This document shows positions 28,741-37,099 of a stretch of 64,000 bases of DNA, piece after piece. This stretch comes from Stigmatella ashevillena (lineage in GTDB: Bacteria; Myxococcota; Myxococcia; Myxococcales; Myxococcaceae): NCBI RefSeq assembly GCF_028368975.1, contig NZ_JAQNDM010000002.1, positions 3,838,425-3,902,424 on the forward strand, in the 5' to 3' direction. Under the pieces are notes generated by a model. That model made no database searches. It was not told the origin of the DNA and was given only the letters and a program-made list of their open reading frames with translations. A program made the position numbers and the translations under genes. Every line of letters starts with the position of its first letter. The stretch's first letter is position 1.

Positions 28741-29448
28741 TCACGTCGGAGGGTTGTTGCCGTACATCGTCTCGGCGCGCTGGAACAACACCCACGAGGT
28801 GATGATGTACTTGTCCCCGGACTCCGGCACGTTGCCCCGGTGGGTGTGCGTGAAGCCCGCGGGGAAGATGATCAGCCGACCGGCCTTCGACTCGACCTTG
28901 CGCTGCTGGTAGTAGAACTCCGTCTCGCCGCCCTTGCTCACGTCGTTCAGGTAGAACTGGAACGCCAGCACGCGGTGCAGCGGCTCACAGCTGGCATCCT
29001 TCGGATAGATTTCCGAGTGCCAGTGCGGGTAGCCGCCCGAGCCTTGGATGTACTTCTGCACGTTGAGGTAGCCGTACCGGTAGAAGTAGCCCACGAGCTG
29101 ATCCAGGAGGGGATCTCCCAGGGCGGCGAAGTTCTGCTCCGTCAGCGCCACCCGCTGGCCCGTCTTGGGATCCACCACGGCGGGGGAGACGGCGCCAATC
29201 AAGGTGTACAGGTACTTGCGCAGGTAGCTGCGCAGCGGCGGAAAGGTGCGGTCCATCAGCAGCCGGACCATGTCCTCCCAGTCCGGCGTGAGGTTCATGC
29301 ACAGGTCGTAGCTGTCCTTCTTAGAGGTGTCCACGCCGTGGCCGATGCGGCCCCGCTGCACGTGAGAGCTCCGGTTGAACCGGTCAATGATGTCCCGGCA
29401 CAGCTTGGGGTCCAGGACACCGTCATGGATCTCGATGAAGTCGGTCAT
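28741..29448 (-). CDS. 2-oxoglutarate-Fe(II) oxygenase (prolyl 4-hydroxylase-like)
   Basis: A 235-residue enzyme. Start 29448 (MTDFIEIHDGVLDP) is chosen by homology; an ATG 33 bp upstream is possible, and neither has a clear ribosome site. Iron ligands are readable as His and Glu in PHWHSEIYP and the distal His in FPAGFTHTHRG. The core LAFQFYLNDVSKGGETEFYYQQ is typical of P4H-like dioxygenases, and KYIITSW follows the last ligand. It would hydroxylate a protein or small molecule; the target is unknown. It is cotranscribed with the DUF2071 gene. Confidence 0.85.
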   Translation of the reverse strand: MTDFIEIHDGVLDPKLCRDIIDRFNRSSHVQRGRIGHGVDTSKKDSYDLCMNLTPDWEDMVRLLMDRTFPPLRSYLRKYLYTLIGAVSPAVVDPKTGQRVALTEQNFAALGDPLLDQLVGYFYRYGYLNVQKYIQGSGGYPHWHSEIYPKDASCEPLHRVLAFQFYLNDVSKGGETEFYYQQRKVESKAGRLIIFPAGFTHTHRGNVPESGDKYIITSWVLFQRAETMYGNNPPT

Positions 29449-29544
29449 GGGGAGGAGGCCGTACGCCTGTGTCCCGATCATATATCATCGGGCCGCCCTC
29501 GGCGGACGCCTGGACGAGGGCCTGCCCCTCCGAGGATTCTCCCC

Positions 29545-30345
29545 ATGCGCCGCTTCATCGTTCTGTTGGCCACCCTCGCGTGCTTCGGGGGGTGCTCGTG
29601 CCAGGACAAGCCCCGCGCCCTTCCGCCGAAGGCCGTGGCCACCGCCCCCGCGCCGGCCCTCTCCGCCCCCGCCCTCCCCGCCGCGCCGCCCATCCCCCCG
29701 AAGGCCATGGAGCTGCACATGCAAGGGCGCGAGCACGGCAAGGAGGGCCAGTTCCCGGAGGCGCTCCAGTTGTTCCAACAGGCGCAGGCCGCCGCCCCGG
29801 ACTGGCTCTTTCCCCTCTACGACACGGGCTACACGTACGTCCTCATGGGCGACACCGCCAAGGCCCTCGAGGCCTTCGAGCAGCTGGACGCGCGGGCGCC
29901 CCAGGGCTTCTCCGAGACCAAGAAGTTCCTCGACAGCCTCCGCCGCGAGAAGGCGGGCACCGTCCCCCCGGGCACCCTGCGGGACTTCATCGCCCTGCGC
30001 CAATTGCGAGACCCGAAGCAGACCCACCAGAAGTGGGTGGCGCTCACCCAACGTGCGCCCCAGTTCGTGCCCGCCTGGCAGGAGCTGGCCCTGTCCGAGG
30101 AAGACCCCGTGGCCGCCACCACGCTCGTGGAGAAGACACTGGCCTTGAATCCGGACATCGAGACCCGGGGCCTGCTGCTCGTGCACCAGGCCACGCTCCT
30201 GCGCCGGCGCGGACAGGAGGACGAGGCCCAGAAGAAGCTGCGTGCGCTGGCCGGGGACGCCCAGCTTCCGCCCAGCATCACCTCGCTGGCCCGGGAGCTT
30301 CAGCAGGCCCTCCCCGAGCCCGCGCCCTCCGCCCCAGCCCCCTAA
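29545..30345 (+). CDS. TPR-repeat lipoprotein
   Basis: A 266-residue protein. The N-terminus MRRFIVLLATLACFGGC ends in a lipobox FGGC (Cys17), followed by a Pro/Ala-rich linker. TPR-like helices follow: MQGREHGKEGQFPEALQLFQQA, LYDTGYTYVLMGDTAKALEAFEQL, then LVHQATLLRRRGQEDEAQKKL. Such proteins scaffold complexes in the envelope. GAGG lies nine bases before the ATG. It is divergent from the oxygenase gene and convergent with the subtilase. No specific partner is evident. Confidence 0.75.
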   Translation: MRRFIVLLATLACFGGCSCQDKPRALPPKAVATAPAPALSAPALPAAPPIPPKAMELHMQGREHGKEGQFPEALQLFQQAQAAAPDWLFPLYDTGYTYVLMGDTAKALEAFEQLDARAPQGFSETKKFLDSLRREKAGTVPPGTLRDFIALRQLRDPKQTHQKWVALTQRAPQFVPAWQELALSEEDPVAATTLVEKTLALNPDIETRGLLLVHQATLLRRRGQEDEAQKKLRALAGDAQLPPSITSLARELQQALPEPAPSAPAP

Positions 30346-30392
30346 GGCGCGGGCGGCCCTGCCGCGCGGTCTCCAAGAGAACTCCGAGGCGA

Positions 30393-30416
30393 GGCCCCGC
30401 AAAGACAGCGGGGGCC
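30393..30416. terminator. Hairpin between convergent genes
   Basis: GGCCCCGC and GCGGGGGCC (one bulged G) around AAAGACA, lying between the stops of the TPR lipoprotein (30345) and the subtilase (30467). It could terminate transcription from both sides. There is no T-run. Confidence 0.45.
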
Positions 30417-30466
30417 GCGGCGCGAAGCCACGACCCCCGTTCACTTCTCTGTGCGGCGGCTCGGAA

Positions 30467-31645
30467 TTACAGCGCGCGCTTGTTCAGCAGCTTGTTCGGC
30501 GTGCCCGACGGGTTGCCGGAGAGCTTGTCGTTGCTGGCGTTGGTCTTGAGCCACGCGTCCACCGTGGCCGAGGACGCATCGCCGTAGGTGGCCTTGTAGA
30601 GCGCGCCCACGCCCGCCACGTGCGGCGAGGCCATCGAGGTGCCGCTGATGGTGCTGGTGCCGCTGTTGATCCACGTCGAGGTGATGTCGGTGCCGGGCGC
30701 GTAGATGTCGATCAGGCTGCCGTAGTTGGAGTACGAGGCGCGCGCGTCCGTCTTCGTGGAGGCGGCCACCGTGGTGACGGCCGGGGCGCTCGCAGGCGAG
30801 AAGGTGCTGGCGTTGGCGTTGCTGTTGCCCGCGGCCACCGCGGTGAACACGCCCGCGTTGGACAGGTTGGTCACCGCCGTGTTCACCGCCGACGAGGCGC
30901 TGCCGCCGAGGCTCATGTTGGCCACCGCGGGCTTCACGTGGTTGGTGGTCACCCAGTTGATGCCGGCGATGACGCCCGAGTTGGTACCGGAGCCCGAGCA
31001 GTTCAGCACGCGCACCGCGCGCAGCTTGACGTTCTTCGCAACGCCGTAGGTGCTGCTGCCGATGGTGCCCGCCACGTGCGTGCCGTGACCCTGGCAATCA
31101 TTGCCGTTCTGGCCGTCGCCCACCGCGTCATACGCCACCGCCGCGCGGCCGCCGAACTGCGAGTGGTTGGCCTGGATGCCCGTGTCGATGATGTACGCGG
31201 TCACGCCGGTGCCCGTGCTGGTGTAGATGTACGTGCCGTTCAGCGGCAGGCTCTCCTGGTCGATGCGGTCCAGACCCCAGGTCGCGTTGGACTGGGTGGT
31301 CTCCAGCTGCACCACCGCGTCCTCCTCGACGAACAGCACGTTGGCGTCCTTGCGTACCTCGGCCAGCTGCTCCGCGGTCAGGTCGGCGGCGAAGCCGTTG
31401 ATGACGCTGTAGCTGTGGCGGGGGGTGATGCGCGAGGCCAGCGACGCGCGGCGCAGACCGCCCTCCTGCTTCGTCACGACGATGTAGGAGCCCGGAACGG
31501 CGGTCCCGGCGGGCGCCATAATCAGCGGAGCCTCTGCCTGACCGACCTCAGCTCCGTCGAGCATCTCGGTGTCGTTCAGCTCACCACCACAAGCAGCGAG
31601 GGCCAGGGCAGAACCAAGGAAAAGCGTGTTGCGCACGGTCTTCAT
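30467..31645 (-). CDS. Subtilisin-like (S8) serine protease, lipoprotein precursor
   Basis: A 392-residue exported protease. The signal [19 protein letters not shown] ends in a lipobox (LAAC, Cys19). An I9-type prodomain (about 50-120: GSYIVVTKQ to [10 protein letters not shown]) folds and inhibits the enzyme. The catalytic triad is Asp in AYIIDTGIQ, His in [10 protein letters not shown] and Ser in [11 protein letters not shown]; the oxyanion Asn is in AAGNSNANA. The spacing matches the proteinase K/aqualysin branch. A role in degrading external or prey protein is plausible. It lies downstream of carH on the same strand with a 130-bp AT-richer gap that probably holds its own promoter. Confidence 0.92.
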   Translation of the reverse strand: MKTVRNTLFLGSALALAACGGELNDTEMLDGAEVGQAEAPLIMAPAGTAVPGSYIVVTKQEGGLRRASLASRITPRHSYSVINGFAADLTAEQLAEVRKDANVLFVEEDAVVQLETTQSNATWGLDRIDQESLPLNGTYIYTSTGTGVTAYIIDTGIQANHSQFGGRAAVAYDAVGDGQNGNDCQGHGTHVAGTIGSSTYGVAKNVKLRAVRVLNCSGSGTNSGVIAGINWVTTNHVKPAVANMSLGGSASSAVNTAVTNLSNAGVFTAVAAGNSNANASTFSPASAPAVTTVAASTKTDARASYSNYGSLIDIYAPGTDITSTWINSGTSTISGTSMASPHVAGVGALYKATYGDASSATVDAWLKTNASNDKLSGNPSGTPNKLLNKRAL

Positions 31646-31775
31646 GGAAAACTCCGGATATGTCGGGGGATGGGTGAAGCGTGCGCAAGCTACAGAACCA
31701 GAATTCTTTCGACAAGCTCAAAGTAAAAGAAAACGAGTCCCCCCTTTTTCAATTCTTATGAGTCGGTGGTCGGGC

Positions 31776-32687
31776 TCAAGCCCACAACGTGGCCCAGTCG
31801 TCGCCGGGCCGGAACACCCGCACGCCGCGCCGCGTGCACACCTCCTCATGGAGCAGGGCCGCGGGGCCTCCGACCCACAGGGGCACCTCCGAGGGCAGCA
31901 GGGCCCTGAGCTCGGAGAGCGTCTGCTCGAAGACGGCCTCTCCGGGGTTCATCACCGCCGACAGCCCCACGAGGTGGGGGCGCAATTGCCCCACCATGAG
32001 GCCGAGATCTCTGGCGGGGACGCGCTGCCCCAACACGCTCACCCGGATCCCCGCGTGCCGCAGCCGGAGGGCGGTTCCCAGCAGGCCCACCTCGTGCTCT
32101 TCGTCCGGGAAGCACCCGAGCACCGCGTGCCGCCGCCCCGCGTTCTCCGGCGCCACGTGCAGCAGGCTCACCAGCCGCGCCCGCACCACTTGGGACACCA
32201 GGTGCTCCTGGGCCACCGTCAGCGTGCCCGCGTGCCACCGGTCTCCCACCGCGCGCTGCACCGGGGCCAGCACCTCATCGAAGGCTTTGATCGGTGGCAG
32301 CGCCGCCAGCACCTCGTCCAGCACCTGGGAGACGCGGGGCTGATCATAGCGCTCCGCCGCCGCGAGCACCGCCTCGCGCCATGCCTCCGTGCGCGAGGCG
32401 ATGCCCCCCTCGAGCGGGGGCACGGGCGGAGGCACGAGCGGGGACGCGGGGGCCCCCTCCAACTCCCGGGAGGCCCAGGCCGCGGCCTCACGAATGGACA
32501 TGCCCTCCCCGGTGAGCTGCTTCAGCCGTCGGAGCAGCGCGACATCCTGCTCCGTATAGACGCGGTAACCCGCCGGGGTGCGCAGGGGCCGAGGAACCCC
32601 GTAGCGGCGCTCCCAGGCGCGGATGAGCTCCGGGCTGACGCCTGACAGCTCCGCGGCGATGTGAATGCGGTAGGTGCGCTCGGCCAT
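31776..32687 (-). CDS. carH: CarH-like B12-dependent light-responsive repressor
   Basis: A 303-residue MerR-type regulator, last gene of the carotenoid operon. The winged helix (residues 6-58: YRIHIAAELSGVSPELIRAW, then YRVYTEQD) binds DNA. The C-terminal half is a cobalamin-binding domain. The W-x9-EH motif is complete (Trp151, Glu161, His162) and the axial His lies in EEHEVG (His198), as in adenosylcobalamin-binding CarH. In known CarH proteins the dark B12-bound tetramer represses carotenoid genes and light breaks it up. All B12 contacts that can be read are present, so it should be photoactive. It is separated from carA by 94 bp. Confidence 0.88.
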   Translation of the reverse strand: MAERTYRIHIAAELSGVSPELIRAWERRYGVPRPLRTPAGYRVYTEQDVALLRRLKQLTGEGMSIREAAAWASRELEGAPASPLVPPPVPPLEGGIASRTEAWREAVLAAAERYDQPRVSQVLDEVLAALPPIKAFDEVLAPVQRAVGDRWHAGTLTVAQEHLVSQVVRARLVSLLHVAPENAGRRHAVLGCFPDEEHEVGLLGTALRLRHAGIRVSVLGQRVPARDLGLMVGQLRPHLVGLSAVMNPGEAVFEQTLSELRALLPSEVPLWVGGPAALLHEEVCTRRGVRVFRPGDDWATLWA

Positions 32688-32742
32688 GCGGACAGAAAAG
32701 GGGCGGTGCCACTCTCAGGCGCCGTGCGCCCAGCGTAGCGCA

Positions 32743-32760
32743 CCCCTCGGAGAAGAGGGG
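32743..32760 (-). promoter_or_regulatory. Hairpin in the carA-carH gap
   Basis: CCCCTC and GAGGGG around GGAGAA in the only sizeable gap of the late operon (32688-32781). It could act as an attenuator or a processing site that lowers carH expression relative to upstream genes. Function is inferred. Confidence 0.4.
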
Positions 32761-32781
32761 CGCCGGGTTCTGTCTTCCCGC

Positions 32782-33645
32782 TCACGTGCGGTTGGGAGCC
32801 CCGCGAGCCTGCTGCCACAGCACCATCAACTCGCTGGCCGTCTCCGCATACTGCGCTCCGGACGAGAAGATGGCCTTGAGGTGCTCCCGCGCGGCCGCGC
32901 CGCCCACCACCACCAGCACGGGCGCACAGGCCTGCACGCACTCGCGCACCACCTCCGCCATCTCCTCCGGCTCCCGGCGGCGCACGAAGGACAGGGCCAC
33001 CAGGTCCGGCCTCACCTGGGCGCACGCGCTGCGCAGCGCCTCGGCCGGCGTGTCCGCGCCCAGCACCGTCACCCGCCAGCCCTGCCGCTTCAGGTACAGC
33101 CCCAGCGCCAGCAGGCCCCCCTCGTGGTGATCTCTCGCGGGGCACGCCAGCACCGCGCGGGGGCCCTCTTGCCGTCCCCCTTCCGCCGCCATCAACGCGC
33201 TCAGCCGCTGGCGGATCAACGCCGAGGCCAGGTGCTCGCGGGCGATGTCCAGCCGCCCCCCCATCTCCCGGAGCAGCGGCAGGAGGAAGCCATCGCAGTA
33301 CGTGTCCACGTCCATGGCGGCCTGCCCGTCGTCCAGCACCTGCTGCGCCTCGTCCGTGTCCATCCCCATCACCGCGGACCAGAAGCGCTCCGAGAGCCGC
33401 TCCCCCGTGGGCAGCTCGCGGACTGGCAGGGCCTTCACCTGGGCAATGGCCTCGCTCACCGAGAGCCCCTCCTCGATGAGCTTCGCCACCCGGCGGATGT
33501 TCTCCACCTCCTCGCGCGTGTAGGCGCGGTAGTTGTTCTCACTGCGGTGCGGACGCGGAAAGCCATAGCGCCGCTCCCAGGCGCGCAAGGTGGCCTCGCG
33601 GATGCCGGTCAGCCGGGCAATGGTGCGGATGCGCAGCAGGCTCAT
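32782..33645 (-). CDS. carA: CarA-like MerR repressor of the carotenoid operon
   Basis: A 287-residue paralogue of CarH. The HTH (LLRIRTIARLTGIREATLRAW, ENNYRAYTREEVENI) covers residues 4-55. The B12 domain keeps DHHEGG (Asp172, His174, Gly177) and the EH pair (137-138), but the Trp of the W-x9-EH motif is replaced by Glu127. Myxococcus CarA represses the carB promoter in the dark and is inactivated by the CarS antirepressor rather than by B12; loss of the Trp lid fits a B12-independent protein. The ATG overlaps the acyltransferase stop by 4 bp (33642-33645). No carS-like gene is seen in the window. Confidence 0.88.
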   Translation of the reverse strand: MSLLRIRTIARLTGIREATLRAWERRYGFPRPHRSENNYRAYTREEVENIRRVAKLIEEGLSVSEAIAQVKALPVRELPTGERLSERFWSAVMGMDTDEAQQVLDDGQAAMDVDTYCDGFLLPLLREMGGRLDIAREHLASALIRQRLSALMAAEGGRQEGPRAVLACPARDHHEGGLLALGLYLKRQGWRVTVLGADTPAEALRSACAQVRPDLVALSFVRRREPEEMAEVVRECVQACAPVLVVVGGAAAREHLKAIFSSGAQYAETASELMVLWQQARGAPNRT

Positions 33646-34319
33646 GCCCGCATTCCCCGCAGCGCGTCCCACCGCTCCGCCACCCCGCTGCCCCCCGCCA
33701 CCCTCAAGGTGAAGCCCTCCAGGCTCGACGCCGAGGCCACCCGCTGCACCACCGCCCCCAGCGACTCCTGGAACAGGGACAGGGGGCCGGGCCCATGCGG
33801 AGAGCCCACCTCCACCAGCACCTCCGGACGCTCGTGCTCGAAGAAGGCATAGCGGAACGCCACGGGCAGGCACTCCACCCGCCCGGCCCGCGCCAGCAGC
33901 TCCACGCCCCGCTCGAGCCGCAGCGGAAGCACGCCGAAGGGCCGGTGCACTCCTTCCGGAAACACCCCCACCGCCGCCCGCGGCCTGCGCATCAGCTCCC
34001 GCGCGTAGCGCAGGGACTCCAGCGAGGAGGTGGCATCCCCGGGCCGAATGCTGAAGGCCCCGATGCGCGCCAGGAAGCGGTAGCGCCGCAGGTTCTTCTC
34101 CTCCATCAGGCAGTACGCATCCCACCCGGCGGCCTGCCCCAACTGGTGCAGCACGAAGCCGTCCCACCAGTTCGAGTGGTTCATGTAGACGAGACGGGCC
34201 TCCGAGCCGGGGGGCAGCGTGCCGCGCACCCACAAGCCTCGGAACATGGACCGGAACTTCCAGCCCACGTAATGGTCCAGCAGCCAGCCGAATGGCCCTC
34301 CCTTCCGCGCTCGAATCAA
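33642..34319 (-). CDS. PlsC-type acyltransferase of the carotenoid operon
   Basis: A 225-residue acyltransferase. The only sensible start is the TTG at 34319, overlapping the crtYd stop (TTGA), giving LIRARKGGPFGWLLDHYVGW. The HX4D catalytic motif is in NHSNWWDG and the second family motif is FPEGVHRP. In related myxobacteria the end products are fatty acid esters of carotenoid glucosides, so this enzyme probably acylates the sugar added by the glycosyltransferase three genes upstream. That substrate is inferred from position. It matches the ORF ahead of carA in the Myxococcus operon. Confidence 0.8.
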   Translation of the reverse strand: MIRARKGGPFGWLLDHYVGWKFRSMFRGLWVRGTLPPGSEARLVYMNHSNWWDGFVLHQLGQAAGWDAYCLMEEKNLRRYRFLARIGAFSIRPGDATSSLESLRYARELMRRPRAAVGVFPEGVHRPFGVLPLRLERGVELLARAGRVECLPVAFRYAFFEHERPEVLVEVGSPHGPGPLSLFQESLGAVVQRVASASSLEGFTLRVAGGSGVAERWDALRGMRA

Positions 34320-34672
34320 GGCACCCGGGCCTCCCTCAAGCTCCACAGCGCCGTGAACAACGCCAGCCCCAGGGAGACCAGCACACTGGTGATCAAGAAG
34401 AACAGCACCTCCTCCAGGGGAACCTTCCCCAGGTATATCCCCAGGTGCTTGCCCTCGCCGAAGTTCCAGATGCCCGCGGCGATGGCCAGGTGGTCCGCGA
34501 TCGACAGATAGACGCCGACGATGAAGGCCGGTGGCAACACCGCCCGCAGCACCCCTGCCGTGCGCTCCCGGTAGTGCCAGAAGAGCATCCCCAGTTGGAA
34601 GGCGATGACGGGCAGGGACCACCCCAACAGGTGGATGAGGTAGGCCCAGCGTCCTTCCATCAGCTCACTCAT
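34316..34672 (-). CDS. crtYd: Lycopene beta-cyclase subunit CrtYd
   Basis: A 118-residue membrane protein with three hydrophobic helices. The conserved WNFGEGKHLGIYLGKVPLEEVLFF matches the small-subunit lycopene cyclases (PLEE motif after an IWNF element). CrtYc and CrtYd form a heterodimeric cyclase; in Myxococcus it closes one beta-ring, giving monocyclic carotenoids. The ATG overlaps the crtYc stop (ATGA, 34669-34672). The 3' end overlaps the acyltransferase start. Confidence 0.88.
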   Translation of the reverse strand: MSELMEGRWAYLIHLLGWSLPVIAFQLGMLFWHYRERTAGVLRAVLPPAFIVGVYLSIADHLAIAAGIWNFGEGKHLGIYLGKVPLEEVLFFLITSVLVSLGLALFTALWSLREARVP

Positions 34673-35046
34673 GGCAACACTTCCCGCGGATTCAGGGCCG
34701 TGCCCCTCTTGGGCGAGGGCACCGTCCCGGGCTGCGTCCCACCCGCCAGCACCCGCGCCAGCCGCGCCCGCGCCCACAACCCCACCAGAAGCGTCTGCAA
34801 GCCGAAGAAGAGGTACTCCTCCAGCGGCAGGTACCCCAGCTTGAGGCCCCAGATGCGCCCGGCGTCGAAGCCCCACAGCCCCCACTTCACCGCCAGGTTG
34901 TCCCAGGGCGACGTCGCCGCGTACACCACGATGAGCAGCATCCCCAGGGGCGCCAGGCTCCGGGCCGTGAACGTCTTGCGGTAGCGCACCCCCAGAAAGA
35001 GGAGGGGCAGCACCACGAACACTCCGAGGAAACGCGCGTACGTCAT
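34669..35046 (-). CDS. crtYc: Lycopene beta-cyclase subunit CrtYc
   Basis: A 125-residue membrane protein, partner of CrtYd. [20 protein letters not shown], then [17 protein letters not shown], are the diagnostic segments (PWDN and PLEEY). Three transmembrane helices are likely. Together the two subunits cyclise one end of the carotene backbone. The start overlaps the glycosyltransferase stop by 4 bp (35043-35046). A hydrophilic C-terminal tail ([19 protein letters not shown]) has no obvious role. Confidence 0.88.
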   Translation of the reverse strand: MTYARFLGVFVVLPLLFLGVRYRKTFTARSLAPLGMLLIVVYAATSPWDNLAVKWGLWGFDAGRIWGLKLGYLPLEEYLFFGLQTLLVGLWARARLARVLAGGTQPGTVPSPKRGTALNPREVLP

Positions 35047-36179
35047 CCCGGACCTCCGCTGAACTCGGGCCACACCGGCGCCATCCGGCCGCCGCGCCGC
35101 AGCGCATAGGTCCGTCCGCGCCACGTCACCTGGGCCTGTCCCAACGAGCACACGAACGCCGCGAGCAGCAGCGCCTCGCCCAGCCACCACGCGGTGGCCA
35201 CCGCCCCCAGGCCCGGCGCCGCGGCGGCCCGCGCCGGGCCTTCTTGCGGCACCGTCAGCACCGCCAACCGCCAGGACAGCAGCGTGCGCACCAACACCAG
35301 CACGCCCGTCGCCCCCGCCAGCGCCGCCGAGCCCAGCGCCACGCTCAACACCCCGAGCGGCAGCGTGGGCGTGAAGAGCAGCGGCACCGTCGGGTACAGC
35401 CCCGGCCGGTGGCTGGCCAGCACCTTCATCCACCGCGTGAAGCGGGCCAGCGCGCCGCGCCACGAAGGCGCAGGCCCCATGGGCACCAGCGCGGGCGCCT
35501 CCGCCAACACCACCTCCAACCCCCGCGCGTGCAGCCGCCGGGACAGCTCCAGGTCCTCGCCAATATGGTCCACCAGCCCGCGCAGCTCCTGGATTGCCCC
35601 AGGCGACAACCCCAGCGCCTTGCCGCACACCGCCTTGGCGCCCACGCTCATCGCTTGCAGGGCCCGGAAGCTGTGGTGCGTGTGGCGCAGCAGCCCCGCG
35701 ACCGCCCACCCCACGAGCCCGCGAACCTCCACGGGCGTGGGCGCCGCCGTGCTCAGCGCCGCGCCCGCCGCCACCGGCCCCGCCAGCCCCTCCACCAGCG
35801 CGCCCGTCACCGCCACGTCCGCATCCACCGCCAGCACCACCCGCTCCCCGACATCCAGCACGGCCAGGGCATACAGCAGATGGCCCACCTTGCGGTTCGG
35901 CGTGGTGGGGTCACTCGGCAGCCACCGCGTCCCGGGCCCCAACCGGGGCCGGTACGGGGACACCACCACCTGCTCCAGGGGGCCCGCGTAGTCCACGGGC
36001 CGGGAGAGGTTCTCCAGCTCCCGGGGCGTGGGCTCATCCACCGGCCGCAGCAGCAACACCGGCACCCGCGTGGCCACGGCGGCCCGCCGCTCCACGCGCA
36101 GCAGCCGGAACAGCGCCACCGCGCTGAAGCCCGCGGCGAGCACCGCCCACCCCACGCACAGGAGCACCCCCAGGCTCAT
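35043..36179 (-). CDS. Family 2/21-type glycosyltransferase, probable carotenoid glucosyltransferase
   Basis: A 378-residue membrane-associated glycosyltransferase. An N-terminal helix (LLCVGWAVLAAGFSAVALF) anchors it. The GT-A domain shows VLLLRPVDEP, the DxD metal site at DAD (119-121), the acceptor-side DHIGEDLELSRRL and FTRWMKV (the RW motif). Two further helices lie near the C-terminus. This resembles ceramide glucosyltransferase/HpnI-like enzymes. In the carotenoid operon it most likely glucosylates the 1'-hydroxyl made by CrtC; the substrate is inferred from context. The start overlaps the crtC stop (36176-36179). Confidence 0.8.
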   Translation of the reverse strand: MSLGVLLCVGWAVLAAGFSAVALFRLLRVERRAAVATRVPVLLLRPVDEPTPRELENLSRPVDYAGPLEQVVVSPYRPRLGPGTRWLPSDPTTPNRKVGHLLYALAVLDVGERVVLAVDADVAVTGALVEGLAGPVAAGAALSTAAPTPVEVRGLVGWAVAGLLRHTHHSFRALQAMSVGAKAVCGKALGLSPGAIQELRGLVDHIGEDLELSRRLHARGLEVVLAEAPALVPMGPAPSWRGALARFTRWMKVLASHRPGLYPTVPLLFTPTLPLGVLSVALGSAALAGATGVLVLVRTLLSWRLAVLTVPQEGPARAAAAPGLGAVATAWWLGEALLLAAFVCSLGQAQVTWRGRTYALRRGGRMAPVWPEFSGGPG

Positions 36180-37099
36180 GAAGGCCGCTCCACGCGCGTG
36201 CGGAAGTGCGCCATCCAACGGATGTAGGGCAGGTGAAAGCGCCGGAAGTCCGCCACCTCTCCGAGGGTATCCAGCCCGTGCTGCCGGGCCTCCACGCGCG
36301 CATAGAAGGGCGAGGACTCCAGCAACTTCGCCTCTCCCACCACGAGGTTGCCCACGTGCAGGTGGCGGGGCACCCGGAGGCCCCAGCCGGTGCGCCCCAT
36401 GGGCGGCACCGCCAACCCTCGCGCCTCTCGCTCGCACTGCACCCCCTGCGCTCCCGCCTTCACCCGCACCGGGGCCACCCCGCCCGGCAGCACATAGTCC
36501 ACCACCGTCTCCTGCCCCCCATGCGTGCGCGCCCAGCGCCAACCGGGAAGCCGCGCGCCCAGCTGCTCCCCGCCGTGGTTCGTGTCGTGGTAGCCCAGCC
36601 CCTCCAGGACTTGCCCCTCGGTCACCAGTTCCAGCCGGGCCCGGGCCCTCGGCGCCATGGGCTGCCACCAGTGCGGCAGGTCCGGCACCAACTGAACCTC
36701 CGTCCCCAGCGGCGTGAGCGGCTCCAGCGTCAGGTTCGCCCGCACCGGGCGGCCCCAGGGCGCCGTGCGCTCATCCACCTCCATGCGCACCCGGTTGCCC
36801 TCGTAGCTGAGCGTGGAGCCGCCAATGCGCAGCCGCCTCGCGGACTCCAACGCCAACCCCGGGTACTCACTGAGCACCCAGCACAGGCGCACGCCTTTGC
36901 GGTACAGGGCGAAGTTCACCGCGGCGTGCTCCCAGGGCAGCCCGCCCTGGCGCGCCGTGACCGAGTACCGCGGAGAGAAGAGCGAGCCCACCAGGAAGAT
37001 GAAGACGGCGCTGTACTCGCCCGCGGTGACGTCCGCGTAGTACCAGCGGTACGTTCCAGGACCGGATGGGAGTGATGGCAGTACGGGCGATGAACTCAT
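36176..37099 (-). CDS. crtC: Carotenoid 1,2-hydratase CrtC
   Basis: A 307-residue protein. TYRWYYADVTAGEYSAVFIFLVGSLFSPRY is the CrtC opening, followed by ANLTLEPLTPL, HWWQPMAPRARARLEL and YHDTNHGGEQLGARLPGWRWARTH, the region with conserved Asp/His residues. The enzyme adds water across the terminal 1,2 double bond of an acyclic carotene end group, giving the tertiary alcohol that is later glycosylated. The start at 37099 overlaps the crtD stop by 4 bp. Confidence 0.88.
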   Translation of the reverse strand: MSSSPVLPSLPSGPGTYRWYYADVTAGEYSAVFIFLVGSLFSPRYSVTARQGGLPWEHAAVNFALYRKGVRLCWVLSEYPGLALESARRLRIGGSTLSYEGNRVRMEVDERTAPWGRPVRANLTLEPLTPLGTEVQLVPDLPHWWQPMAPRARARLELVTEGQVLEGLGYHDTNHGGEQLGARLPGWRWARTHGGQETVVDYVLPGGVAPVRVKAGAQGVQCEREARGLAVPPMGRTGWGLRVPRHLHVGNLVVGEAKLLESSPFYARVEARQHGLDTLGEVADFRRFHLPYIRWMAHFRTRVERPS

